64,000 bases of DNA from CAXMMR01 sp963692975. Its GTDB lineage: Bacteria; Pseudomonadota; Alphaproteobacteria; Acetobacterales; Acetobacteraceae. Below are positions 43,422 through 51,792 of this stretch, piece after piece. Positions within the stretch are counted from its first letter, which is position 1, and each line of letters begins with the position of its first letter. The stretch spans positions 1 to 64,000 of the forward strand of contig CAXMMR010000001.1 of NCBI GenBank assembly GCA_963692975.2. The letters are read 5' to 3'. Position numbers and translations under genes: made by a program. The notes beneath the pieces were generated by a model, which saw only the letters and a program-made list of their open reading frames with translations, was not told where the DNA came from and did not search any database.

Positions 43422-45010
43422 CGGAGACGCACGTGGACGCAACGCATCTGGGCGGCCGCCTACCCCTGCTCGATCCGGCCTGCCTGACGGACAGCCAGCA
43501 GGCGGTCTATGACCGCCTTCGCGCCACCATGATACGGTGGGCCGATCAGGCCGGCTTCCAGAGCATCACGGACCAGGGCCGGCTGATCGGGCCGTTCAAC
43601 CCGGTCATGCTCAGCCCCGGCATCGCGCCCGCCTTCCTGGACCTGCAAGACGCGGAGCAGGCCAACACGTCGCTCAGCGAGCGGGTGCGGCAATTCGTCA
43701 TCCTCGCGGTCGGCGCCGTCTGGCGGGCCGAATACGAGCTATACGCCCATACCGCCGTCGCCCGCAAAGCCGGCCTGCCGGATGACGCCATAGGGTGCTT
43801 GGCAGCCGGCACCTTTCCTGAAGGATTGAGCGAGCAGGAGGAAGTTGCAGGCCGTTTCGCCCGGCAGCTTGCGGCCGAGCATCGCGTCGATGCGGAACTG
43901 TATCGTGCCGCCGAGACGGCATTCGGCGCGCAAGGCCTTGTGGACATCACCTTTCTGGCCGGCATCTATCAACTTGTTTGCGGTCTCCTGGCTGCATTCG
44001 AAATTCCAACTCCCGCGGCAAGCCTCTTGGATGGATCGAGGCCGGTTCCGGCCGATGGCTTGCGCAAGGCGACGCTGACGACGGTCGCCGTGTTTCCGGC
44101 CAAGTCGTTCCTTGAGAACCTCGCCGTCCGCCACGACAACTCCAGTCTTGTGACGTGCGTCACCACGAAAGAACTGTTCTATGTTCCACCGTGGTCTGGA
44201 ACGGGCATGGTGGAGCCGATCCGTCTGCACGGCTTCGAACAGTTGCCGACAGGTGTGATCGAGATCGAGCCGGATCTCTTTCTAATCTGCACATCAAACC
44301 TTTACACCACCCACGAGTCATTCCTGTATCGGCTCGACCTGCGCGATTGGCAGCCTGGATCGCCGGTCAAACCCGAGCTGGTGTTCCGGTTTCCCGACAA
44401 CGCCCGCGGGCTAAACGGCATGTGCCTGCTGGCACCCGGCGTCGCCCTGGTAGCGGACTGCTTTGCGAGCCTGATCTGGCGCGTGGACCTGCAACCGGGC
44501 GGCCAAGACATCCATGCCCGGGTCTGGCTCGAAGATGGGAGCATGGGATATTTCCCGGGCAAGCTGAAGCCCGAGCAGCCCGGTGTGAACGCGGTCCGCT
44601 ATGCCGCTCGAACCAATCACCTGTATTACACCTCGACAGCCAAGAAACTGCTGATGCGCGTGCCGGTCACCCCCGAGACGCTAGACCCGGCAGGCTCACC
44701 GGAACTGGTGGTTGCAGGACGCATGTTCGATGATTTCTGCATCGACGAGGATGCGGGCACTCTCTACGTGACCACCCACCGACAGAACACCATTGATCGC
44801 GTCTCCATGGATCCGGGCGAGAACAGCGGCTTCACGCAGAGTGTTGCCGGAGACCCCTTCACTGAAGCGATGATCGGACCTTCGAGCGGGGCGTGGAGTC
44901 GCCGGTCCGGGGATTACGGCAAGGCGGCATACTTCATCTGCGATGGTGGCACCGCATCTCCACCGCCCGGTGGTCCACAGCTCGCGAAGCTGCTCTGGGT
45001 GACCTTTTAG
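43418..45010 (+). CDS. CMD-fold domain fused to SMP-30-like beta-propeller
   Basis: 530 residues. Residues 1 to about 205 repeat the fold of the previous gene (FNPVMLSPGIAPAFLDLQDA, LSERVRQFVILAVGAVWRAE, YELYAHTAVARKAG), also without cysteines. From about 215 on, a six-bladed propeller of the SMP-30/gluconolactonase kind follows: SFLENLAVRHDNSSLVTCVT, ARGLNGMCLLAPGVALVADC, the conserved GVNAVRYAARTNHLYYTST and FDDFCIDEDAGTLYVTTH, where the D and N residues would hold the divalent metal. Lactonase plus CMD-fold decarboxylase or isomerase in one chain would act on successive lactone intermediates. I know no characterised protein of this layout. Usual free-standing lengths are about 180 and 300 residues, which add up. 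Confidence 0.8.
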   Translation: MTETHVDATHLGGRLPLLDPACLTDSQQAVYDRLRATMIRWADQAGFQSITDQGRLIGPFNPVMLSPGIAPAFLDLQDAEQANTSLSERVRQFVILAVGAVWRAEYELYAHTAVARKAGLPDDAIGCLAAGTFPEGLSEQEEVAGRFARQLAAEHRVDAELYRAAETAFGAQGLVDITFLAGIYQLVCGLLAAFEIPTPAASLLDGSRPVPADGLRKATLTTVAVFPAKSFLENLAVRHDNSSLVTCVTTKELFYVPPWSGTGMVEPIRLHGFEQLPTGVIEIEPDLFLICTSNLYTTHESFLYRLDLRDWQPGSPVKPELVFRFPDNARGLNGMCLLAPGVALVADCFASLIWRVDLQPGGQDIHARVWLEDGSMGYFPGKLKPEQPGVNAVRYAARTNHLYYTSTAKKLLMRVPVTPETLDPAGSPELVVAGRMFDDFCIDEDAGTLYVTTHRQNTIDRVSMDPGENSGFTQSVAGDPFTEAMIGPSSGAWSRRSGDYGKAAYFICDGGTASPPPGGPQLAKLLWVTF

Positions 45011-45195
45011 CCTCGCCAACGACGCGGCCAGCTGCGGAATGTTAAACCTGAGCGTGGATGCAGACGGCTCGAAACGTACGGCGTCTCACCGCCGCCCGCG
45101 CCTTGCTCCAGTTGCCACCGTCTATCACTGCCGCCCAAGCCGCAAAGGCGTCTCGACCACTCGGCCGCCGCCCCCTGTCACGGACTGAAGGCTGA

Positions 45196-45226
45196 TTGAC
45201 TTGAACTCGTACACGCTATTTATAAT
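45196..45226 (+). promoter_or_regulatory. Sigma-70-like promoter
   Basis: TTGACT (45196-45201) and TATAAT (45221-45226) with 19 bases between, in an unusually AT-rich stretch of this GC-rich genome, about 130 bases before the small membrane protein gene. The -10 is perfect; the spacing is at the long limit. The 45011-45357 intergenic region otherwise shows no gene. Confidence 0.5.
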
Positions 45227-45357
45227 CGCTTGGACGCGCGAAAGTCACTGCCCGGTAGGTAGTCCGGGTGACATTCTGTGTTCGTGCAGCTTACACGCTC
45301 TATTCCAGACGTGGGCAACCTGCGCGTCCTTTCCCTATTGAGGGAGAGGAGCGTCCC

Positions 45358-45777
45358 ATGGGCATCGCCCGTTACCTGATTGCCTTCGTTGCCGTGTTCA
45401 ATTTCGGCGGCCTGATTGCCGATGCGATCGTGCCAGCTACCTCGAGGCAGCACTTGTTTAATCCGCTCTGGCCGCCGCACGCTAAGTTCCATAATGCTCA
45501 GACCATGCTGATGGGCCTCGTGAGCGGCACCTTGTCCCTGACCATCCTATTCGGCAGGCCGTCGCTCACCCTTCACGCCTTCTTGCTGGCGGCGGCGGTC
45601 GCCGCGAACTACTTCGTGACCATGGCGCTTGCGCCCTTGTTTCCGAGTACCGCCTGGATGGATCCAGAGTTCGCCGCGGGCACACCCCGCCCACTCGGCT
45701 TGGCCCCGCAACAGCTTGTCTCCTACATGCTTTGCGGCCTCGTACTCATCGCAATCTTAATAGCCGTCTTCGCTTAG
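45358..45777 (+). CDS. Small four-helix membrane protein
   Basis: 139 residues from ATG 45358 (GAGAGGAG upstream); the frame is open to 45268 but the upstream residues are polar and lack a ribosome site. Four hydrophobic helices (about 5-22, 53-70, 75-95, 117-138). NPLWPPHAKFHNAQTM after helix 1 is a striking conserved-looking motif, which from memory resembles a DUF6640-type family of unknown function. No enzyme role can be claimed. A good hairpin follows the stop. Confidence 0.7.
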   Translation: MGIARYLIAFVAVFNFGGLIADAIVPATSRQHLFNPLWPPHAKFHNAQTMLMGLVSGTLSLTILFGRPSLTLHAFLLAAAVAANYFVTMALAPLFPSTAWMDPEFAAGTPRPLGLAPQQLVSYMLCGLVLIAILIAVFA

Positions 45778-45784
45778 CTGCGGG

Positions 45785-45828
45785 GGTCAGTCTACTCTCC
45801 GACTCTTTCACCTGGGAGTGGACTGACC
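45785..45828 (+). terminator. Strong hairpin, likely terminator
   Basis: GGTCAGTCTACTCTC (45785-45799) pairs with GGGAGTGGACTGACC (45814-45828), 15 base pairs with two G-U pairs and a 14-base loop, eight bases behind the stop. Only a short T-rich tail (CTTTGCATCATTTT) follows. From 45829 to 46180 I see no supported gene. Confidence 0.65.
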
Positions 45829-46180
45829 GCTTTGCATCATTTTGCGAAATCCGCTCAGAGTCAGATTAGAAGGTGGGACTTACTGAGGCTCGGATCAGTC
45901 GCCTGCTCCCTGCAGATCTGTCTCTGCTTCTGGCCTAGTTCGGTCCTCGTTACTGTGGCTGGTGGCGGTCGACCTCTTGCAAGCCTGGCCCGGAACCGGA
46001 CGTTCCGCTTCGGAGAGCGCGGCAACCCAAGCGGACATCGGCAGCCGAGATCGGACAACCGCTTGGATCACATAGGACCTTGACGTAAGCAGGCTCTGCG
46101 CGACCAGCGGTGAAGAGCCGCCGTAATAGTCAGACGAACCGCTTGGCCTACTAGCGCTTTTCGCGCCCTGAGTGTGGCTC

Positions 46181-46948
46181 TTAGAGGCGCATGCCGCCCG
46201 AGGCTTCGATCCGCTGACCGTTGATCCAGCGGTTATCGGCCGAGACGAGTGCCGCGACGATCGGACCGATATCGGACACGCGGCCCGGACGACCAAGCGC
46301 CGTGTTCTGCGAAACCATGCGGTTGACGTCCGGATTATCGCGCACGAGGCCGCCGCTGAAATCCGTCTCGATCGCCCCGGGCGCCAGCGTGTTCGCGGTG
46401 ATGCCGCGCGACGCGAGCTCGGCAGCCAGATAACGTGTGAAGACCTCGATACCGCCCTTCATCATGGCGTAGGCCGAGGAACCAGGGAATGAAAAGCGCG
46501 CGAGGCCGCTCGAGATGTTCAGGATGCGGCCGCCGTCCGCGAGGAGCGGCAGCAGACGCTGGGTCAAGAAATATGGGCCTTTGAGGTGCACCTTCATGAC
46601 CGCGTCGAACTCATCCTCGGTCGTCTCGGCAATCGCGCTATGCAGGCTGGTGCCGGCATTGTTGACCAGCACGTCAAAGGTCTTGCGGCCCCATTGCCGG
46701 TCGAGCGTGTTGGCCAGGCGTTCGGCGAAGGCAGAAAACGTCGCGATGTCGCCTGCGTCGAGTTGAAGGGCGACAGCACGACGGCCGGCGACCTCGACGT
46801 TGCGTACGACTGCGTCCGCCTCCTCCTGGCGCGCACGCCAGGTGATGATCACGTCCGTGCCGGCGCGCGCGAGGTGTTCGGCCATGCTGCGGCCGAGGCC
46901 ACGGCTTCCGCCGGTAATCAGGGCGATGGTCTGCTGTGTCTCGCTCAT
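46181..46948 (-). CDS. Short-chain dehydrogenase/reductase
   Basis: 255 residues, ATG 46948 behind CGGAGA. ITGGSRGLGRSMAEHL, NNAGTSLHSA, ISSGLARFSFPGSSAYAMMK with catalytic Ser, Tyr and Lys, and an end NRWINGQRIEASGGMRL typical of FabG-like SDRs. TWRARQEEAD after strand 2 suggests NADP preference. Divergent from a LysR gene across 105 bases with an inverted repeat; the LysR protein probably controls it. Confidence 0.85.
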   Translation of the reverse strand: MSETQQTIALITGGSRGLGRSMAEHLARAGTDVIITWRARQEEADAVVRNVEVAGRRAVALQLDAGDIATFSAFAERLANTLDRQWGRKTFDVLVNNAGTSLHSAIAETTEDEFDAVMKVHLKGPYFLTQRLLPLLADGGRILNISSGLARFSFPGSSAYAMMKGGIEVFTRYLAAELASRGITANTLAPGAIETDFSGGLVRDNPDVNRMVSQNTALGRPGRVSDIGPIVAALVSADNRWINGQRIEASGGMRL

Positions 46949-47026
46949 CGTATTGGATCTCCGTGTCTGGTCAGGAGGAGTTGGCCGTTCAACCTGCTGC
47001 GGACAATCACGTCGTCCTTGCCATCA

Positions 47027-47057
47027 CCATTCCATTTAGGCGAACAATCTGGAATGG
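47027..47057. promoter_or_regulatory. Inverted repeat over the LysR start, candidate autoregulation site
   Basis: CCATTCCA (47027-47034) and TGGAATGG (47050-47057) are exact reverse complements 15 bases apart. The right arm contains the start codon of the LysR gene (ATG 47054). LysR proteins bind T-N11-A type dyads between divergent genes; a bound protein here would also block its own translation start region. Confidence 0.5.
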
Positions 47058-47950
47058 ATCGACTTTCGGCCATGCGGCTCTTCGTGCGGGTGGTAGAACG
47101 GCGCAGTTTCCGTGCCGCCGCCTCCGACCGCGGCCTGCCCCGCTCGAGTGCCACGGCGGCCATAAAGGCGCTGGAGGCGGCACTCGGCACCACGCTGTTG
47201 CGCCGGTCCACGCGTCACGTCGGGCTAACCGACGAGGGCGAAGGCTATTATCGCCATTGCGTCGCCATGCTGGGAGAGATGGATGAGGTCGAGGTGGCGT
47301 TGCAAGGCCGCGTCGCGACGGGCGTGTTGCGGGTCGACACCAGTGCCCAGTTCGCCCGCACCTGGCTGTTGCCTGCCCTTCCCAGCTTTTTGGCAAAACA
47401 TCCCGGGCTGCATTTCCACCTAAGTGAGGGTGACCGTCTGGTGAACCTCGTCGGCGAAGGTGTCGATTGCGTGATCCGGGGCGGAGTAACCGGCGAGGGC
47501 GACCTCATGGTGCGCCGGCTCGGCGTGCTGCCAGAGATCACGTGTGCGAGCCGCGACTACCTCGCGCGGCATGGAGAGCCGCACTCACCCGACGAGCTGG
47601 CCGGGCACGAGATGGTCGGGTTCGTGTCGTCGCGAACAGGCACGGTGCTGCCGCTTGAGTTGACGATCAACGATCAAACACGTGAATACTCGTTGCCAGT
47701 CCGGGTGAGCGCCTCCAGCGCCGACAGCTGCGCCACCTTCGCGCAACTGGGCTTCGGGCTGGTGCAGTTGCCGTTGATCCGCTTTGCCGACGACCTGCGG
47801 ACCGGGGCAATGGTCGAGCTGCTGCGCGCGTATCGGCCGCCGCCCCTGCCGGTCTCTTTGCTTTACCCGCGCACCCGGATCGTGCCAGCGCGGCTTCGCG
47901 TCTTCATCGACTGGCTTGAAGAGGCTCTCGTTCCGCAGATGATCGCGTAG
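47054..47950 (+). CDS. LysR-family regulator
   Basis: 298 residues from ATG 47054; the open frame upstream belongs to the antisense of the SDR. The N-terminal winged helix-turn-helix is MRLFVRVVERRSFRAAASDRGLPRSSATAAIKALE, then LLRRSTRHVGLTDEGEGYY. The effector domain follows (GVLRVDTSAQFARTWLLPALPSFL, VDCVIRGG, GFGLVQLP). The type is the large LTTR group that controls a divergent SDR. Divergent from the SDR at 46948, sharing the inverted repeat at 47027. Confidence 0.9.
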   Translation: MDRLSAMRLFVRVVERRSFRAAASDRGLPRSSATAAIKALEAALGTTLLRRSTRHVGLTDEGEGYYRHCVAMLGEMDEVEVALQGRVATGVLRVDTSAQFARTWLLPALPSFLAKHPGLHFHLSEGDRLVNLVGEGVDCVIRGGVTGEGDLMVRRLGVLPEITCASRDYLARHGEPHSPDELAGHEMVGFVSSRTGTVLPLELTINDQTREYSLPVRVSASSADSCATFAQLGFGLVQLPLIRFADDLRTGAMVELLRAYRPPPLPVSLLYPRTRIVPARLRVFIDWLEEALVPQMIA

Positions 47951-48229
47951 CGGCCGGAGCGAGACTTCTGCTCTTGCTCACTCTGCCGGCTAGCAGACCG
48001 TCGGCTCTGGGGAGCAAGCGTGGGACAAGCGGACGTCCGCGATCTCCAGCGTCGCTTGGTTCCTACAAAAATTCTTTTGGAAGTCGCGCACCGTTCCGTG
48101 CGTATCGGCCCTCTTATGGACGAGGTTGTTCAAAGGAGAAGACATGCGTGGCGCAAGTGGACCTTGGCAGATGCCGGGCATACCATGCGACTCGTTCTCA
48201 AAAGGTCGGCGGCGCTCGCCAGCACCACA

Positions 48230-48745
48230 ATGACGTTGGACGTGTCGCCGGTGCTCATAGCCGCCGCGAGTGCAGGCGATCGTGAAGCGCTGGTGCATTT
48301 GCTGAAGGCAGCGCAGCCCGACATACGCCGCTTCGCCCGGCGCACGTGCCGGACGGCCAACGACGTGGACGATGCCGTGCAGGAAGCGCTCTGGCTGCTG
48401 ACGCGGCGGATCGGCACGTTGCACGCCATCAGCTCCTTCTCCGCGTGGCTCTTCACCATCGTGCGACGCGAGTGCCTGCGCCTAGCGCGCCGAGTGCACC
48501 TAGCCGAGGATTGGGATGCCCGCGAGGTGGAGCTGTTCGCGTCGCGCCCAGAACCGGAGCTGCGGCTGGACTTGGCCGACGCCATCCAGTCCCTACCCCA
48601 GCACTACCGCGCCGTGATCCTGCTGCGCGACGTGGAGGAACAGACGATCGGCGAGATCGCGAGCGCGCTCGGCCTTACGCGCGAGGCAGTGAAGGCGCGT
48701 CTGCACCGTGCTCGCGGCTTGGTGCGCGAGTACCTACTTCGATAA
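48230..48745 (+). CDS. ECF RNA polymerase sigma factor
   Basis: 171 residues from ATG 48230 (ATG 48185 would add 15). Region 2: IRRFARRTCRTANDVDDAVQEALWLLTRRI with the DxxQE core-binding motif (about residues 35-60). Region 4: LPQHYRAVILLRDVEEQTIGEIASALGLTREAVKARLHRARGLV. No C-terminal SnoaL-like domain and no anti-sigma gene nearby. It is followed after 10 bases by the membrane protein and the AhpD-like gene; sigma factors of the ECF41 type also travel with CMD-fold genes, but those carry the extra domain that is missing here. Confidence 0.9.
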   Translation: MTLDVSPVLIAAASAGDREALVHLLKAAQPDIRRFARRTCRTANDVDDAVQEALWLLTRRIGTLHAISSFSAWLFTIVRRECLRLARRVHLAEDWDAREVELFASRPEPELRLDLADAIQSLPQHYRAVILLRDVEEQTIGEIASALGLTREAVKARLHRARGLVREYLLR

Positions 48746-48755
48746 GGCGACATCA

Positions 48756-49124
48756 ATGACGTTGTCTCCCCCGTCCTTCTTTAGCCGCGCGGTTGCGCGG
48801 CATTTGCTGCGCGGCTGCGCGGGGTTACTCGCCGTACTCGGCGGCTTGATGCTGCTGCACAGCGCTACAAGCCTCGGCATGGCTGCTGCCGTGCCGACAC
48901 TCGTCCTTGCTCTCGTGCTGTTTCGGGGCTGCCCGATGTGCTGGACCATCGGCTTGATCGAGATGGTGGCCTCGCGCACGCACGACTGGCCCGAAGCGCT
49001 GATGCCCATGCCGATAACAGGAGGGACCGCCCATGAGCTACGCCGAACGCAAGGACATGACACTGATCCAAGACCTGGCCGCGCTGGCGCCGAAGGAGGC
49101 GAAAGGCTACTTCGCACTCAGTAA
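48756..49124 (+). CDS. Small membrane protein, DUF2892/YgaP-like
   Basis: 122 residues from ATG 48756. Two close hydrophobic helices (RGCAGLLAVLGGLMLL and AAAVPTLVLALVLF) then RGCPMCWTIGLIE, a CxxC-containing end known from DUF2892-type membrane proteins. After about residue 95 the sequence turns into a basic polar tail that overlaps the next gene by 92 bases; such an overlap is unusual, so the true end may be earlier and the present one a frame slip. It sits in the sigma factor operon. Confidence 0.6.
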   Translation: MTLSPPSFFSRAVARHLLRGCAGLLAVLGGLMLLHSATSLGMAAAVPTLVLALVLFRGCPMCWTIGLIEMVASRTHDWPEALMPMPITGGTAHELRRTQGHDTDPRPGRAGAEGGERLLRTQ

Positions 49125-49410
49125 TGCCGCGGAACGCAGTGACGGCCAAATCCCGGCTAAGTATCGGGAGCTGATTTCGATCGCAGTCGCACTTACGACG
49201 CAGTGCGAGTATTGCCTTGACGTGCATACCCGCCGCGCGTTCGGGGCGGGCGCCACACGCGAGGAAGTCGCGGAGGCGACGTTCATCGCGGCCGCCCTGC
49301 GGGCCGGGGCCGCTGCGGCGCACGGGCTGCTCGCGCTGCGGCTCTACGACGAGCACGCCGGGACGCCCGCCGCCGCGGCTCCGGATGGAAGGGACAGGGC
49401 CGCCACTTAG
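49033..49410 (+). CDS. AhpD-like peroxidase-type CMD protein
   Basis: 125 residues, ATG 49033 behind AGGAGG. Active motif TQCEYCLDVHTRRAF (CxxC plus His, about residues 57-64) and IPAKYRELISIAVAL before it. These cysteines are the mark of AhpD-type alkylhydroperoxidases, which reduce peroxides with thiol turnover, in contrast to the two cysteine-free CMD proteins at 42852 and 43418. As the output gene of an ECF sigma factor operon it fits an oxidative-stress module. From 49411 to 49785 I see no supported gene. Confidence 0.85.
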   Translation: MSYAERKDMTLIQDLAALAPKEAKGYFALSNAAERSDGQIPAKYRELISIAVALTTQCEYCLDVHTRRAFGAGATREEVAEATFIAAALRAGAAAAHGLLALRLYDEHAGTPAAAAPDGRDRAAT

Positions 49411-49785
49411 CCAGATCGGCGTGCACGGGCTGGATGACGGCGCAGATACCGGCGTGAGTGGGCACGCGAAGTTCTCGACTTCCCCCTGTGCGGGGCGCTG
49501 ACCGCGTCCACCCTGCTTCCTTATGGCGCCTGCATGCGGCTTGGCGATTGCCCTTTTCGATGCCGTCTTGAGCCCCATCGCCGGGCTGCGGCAGACCGGC
49601 AGCTCCATCATACGCTACCTCTGCTATCCCCCGCGGCGCCGAGCGTGCCAGACGGAGCTTGCAGGATCGCGCGCGCCACTCGCGCCGTTGCCTCTCCAGC
49701 CGTAGCGCGTCGGGTATCAGCCATTTGGTGAGAGCGGACATCACCGCATCTTTGTCTTGGACGCCCGAGACGAGGAGAGATCATG

Positions 49786-50508
49786 TCACCACGGCACTCG
49801 CTCCTGCTCGAAGTAGAAGCCGCCAGTTGGGCCGAATTCATCCAGCCCTGCTAACCAGACGATCCCGGTAGCTGCCTGCTCCACCGTTCGATATCCGGAA
49901 TGGCCGTTGAAGTCGGTCGCGGTATACCCGGGGTCGACGGCGTTGACTCTGATACCGTCCGAGGTGAGCTCCTTGGCGAAGGACACGGTCACGGCATTGA
50001 GTGCGGATTTCGAGCTGTTATAGCCGAGCAAGTTCACGCCGTAGAACTGGTTTGCTGGGTCCGACAACCAGCCGATCGAACCCAGGCCGCTGCTGACCAT
50101 AACGACGTTGGCAGTGCCGGCTGCCGTGAGCAGCGGCAGGAAGGCCTGCGTCACCCGGATCGGGCCGAACACGTTGGTCTCATAGACGGTGCGGACGGCG
50201 TCGGCCGTCTGCTGGCTGGGTGCTGTCCGGCCACCGGAAATCCCGGCGTTGTTGATGAGGACATCGAGCTTTCCGTCTGCCTTGCCAACCAAAGCAGCGG
50301 CGGCGCTGACGCTCTCATCGCTGGTTACGTCAATCATGACCCAGCGGACGTCATACCCCTCTCCGCCCAGCGTCTCCGCAGCAGCCCTGCCTCGAGCATC
50401 GTCGCGGCTGCCAAGCCAGATGCGATAGCCCAGCCGGCCAAGCTGGTGGGCCGTCTCGAGACCGATGCTTTTGTTGGCACCGGTTATCAGAACAGTCTTG
50501 CCTGTCAT
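49786..50508 (-). CDS. Short-chain dehydrogenase/reductase
   Basis: 240 residues. LITGANKSIGLETAHQLGRL (cofactor loop with Lys in place of the common Arg), NNAGISGG, MVSSGLGSIGWLSDP, then YNSSKSALNAVTVSFAKEL with the catalytic Tyr/Lys. The family is the small NADPH carbonyl reductase-like SDR group (the end FGPTGGFYFEQERVPW is typical). Divergent from a LysR gene with a very short gap, the same arrangement as at 46181/47054. Confidence 0.85.
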   Translation of the reverse strand: MTGKTVLITGANKSIGLETAHQLGRLGYRIWLGSRDDARGRAAAETLGGEGYDVRWVMIDVTSDESVSAAAALVGKADGKLDVLINNAGISGGRTAPSQQTADAVRTVYETNVFGPIRVTQAFLPLLTAAGTANVVMVSSGLGSIGWLSDPANQFYGVNLLGYNSSKSALNAVTVSFAKELTSDGIRVNAVDPGYTATDFNGHSGYRTVEQAATGIVWLAGLDEFGPTGGFYFEQERVPW

Positions 50509-50519
50509 TTATACCTCTC

Positions 50520-51542
50520 GTGGTGGGACCAGATCGCGTCCGCCTAGCTCATCTCAGTAGCTTGGTCCGGCCTCACGTGATAATCGACCCAAAGCCGGAC
50601 GGACTGATCGCCCTGACGAACAATGATGACTTGGTCCGCCTGGACGACCTGTCCGTGTTCCTCGCGGTGTGCGAAGCGCGGGGTTTCCGGGCCGCGGCGA
50701 AACGCCTCGGCCTTTCGTCGTCCACGGTGAGCGAGAAGGTTGCCTACCTGGAAGCCCGGCTCGGTCTGCCGCTCCTGGTCCGCACGACTCGCAGTGTCGT
50801 GCCGACGGAAGCGGGGCATCTGCTTGTCGAGCGCCTGCTGCCGGTCCTCTCCGAAACGCGCGCCGCGCTGCAGGATGCCGCGAGCGCGCATCGGGAGGTG
50901 CGGGGCCTTCTGCGGCTGAACGTGACCGGTGCCGTCATGGTCGACATCCTGCCGCCGCTGCTCGACCGCTTCCTTATAGCCCACCCCGGTGTCCGGGTCG
51001 AAGTCGTGGTGGAAGACCGGCTCGTCGACATCGCAGCGGTGGGCTGCGACGCCGGCATCCGTTACGGCGAGCACTTGGCGCAGAACATGATCGCCATGCC
51101 GATCGGACCGGCTTTCCAGCGGGTCATACTCGCCGCCGCCCCGTCCTACCTCGCTGCGCGCGGCATGCCCGATCATCCGCGTGCTTTGCAGGAACAGGAC
51201 TGCATCCGACTTCGGTATTCGAGTGGAGCTCTGGTGGCCTGGACGTTCGAGAGTGCCGGCGAAACGGTCACGGTCGACCCGCCCGGCCGCCTCATCATCG
51301 GCGTCGACGCCGCAGCGGCGGCGATCGACCTCGCCTGCCGAGGACGCGGCGTTATCGCGACGTTTGAGAATTGGCTCCGGCCGTTCTTGGACACCGGAGC
51401 ATTGCGACCGGTCTTGGCGGATTGGTGGACCCAGTTTGAGGGACCACAACTTTACTTCCCGAACAGGTTTATGCCCGCGCCATTGCGCGCCCTGGTGGAT
51501 TTGATTGCGGCGGAACGGCTCAGCCCGTCTGATATTGAATAA
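50520..51542 (+). CDS. LysR-family regulator
   Basis: Up to 340 residues if GTG 50520 is used; the recognisable protein begins with LDDLSVFLAVCEARGFRAAA, so TTG 50631 or GTG 50577 are likelier and would leave room for a divergent promoter. Helix-turn-helix: AAAKRLGLSSSTVSEKVAYLEARLGLPLLVRTTRSV. Effector domain: GLLRLNVTGAVMVDILPPLL, CDAGIRYGEHL, ACRGRGVIATFENWL. It probably controls the divergent SDR at 50508 and itself. Confidence 0.85.
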   Translation: MVGPDRVRLAHLSSLVRPHVIIDPKPDGLIALTNNDDLVRLDDLSVFLAVCEARGFRAAAKRLGLSSSTVSEKVAYLEARLGLPLLVRTTRSVVPTEAGHLLVERLLPVLSETRAALQDAASAHREVRGLLRLNVTGAVMVDILPPLLDRFLIAHPGVRVEVVVEDRLVDIAAVGCDAGIRYGEHLAQNMIAMPIGPAFQRVILAAAPSYLAARGMPDHPRALQEQDCIRLRYSSGALVAWTFESAGETVTVDPPGRLIIGVDAAAAAIDLACRGRGVIATFENWLRPFLDTGALRPVLADWWTQFEGPQLYFPNRFMPAPLRALVDLIAAERLSPSDIE

Positions 51543-51792
51543 TGGATGCCGGCAAGAAGCAGTGGTTTTGCAGCAGAGCTCGCTTCGGTCGAGTGCGGCC
51601 AATCCTGCCGTCGAGACGGTAGCCCGAACGCCAGGATCCTCTCTTCACGTCGCGCTTATCCGACTTGGCGAACGTCTCGCTTAGCCAAGCGCTGACGACC
51701 GCGTCGTCCGTCTGGTCCTGCACCCAAAGGCCGATACACATCCTTTGTCTGTCCGGCCTTTCCGGGGCAGGATGATCGCCAGACGCACGGCT
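51543..51792. other. Intergenic stretch, nothing supported
   Basis: Between the LysR stop and the aldo-keto reductase stop. A 73-codon open frame lies on the minus strand (51520-51741) but shows no family feature and overlaps the LysR end; I do not call it. Confidence 0.5.

Noticed and set aside
45861..46058. Small minus-strand ORF near 45.9 kb as a transposase remnant
   Set aside because: No DDE-type or other transposase motif; the composition is unremarkable.
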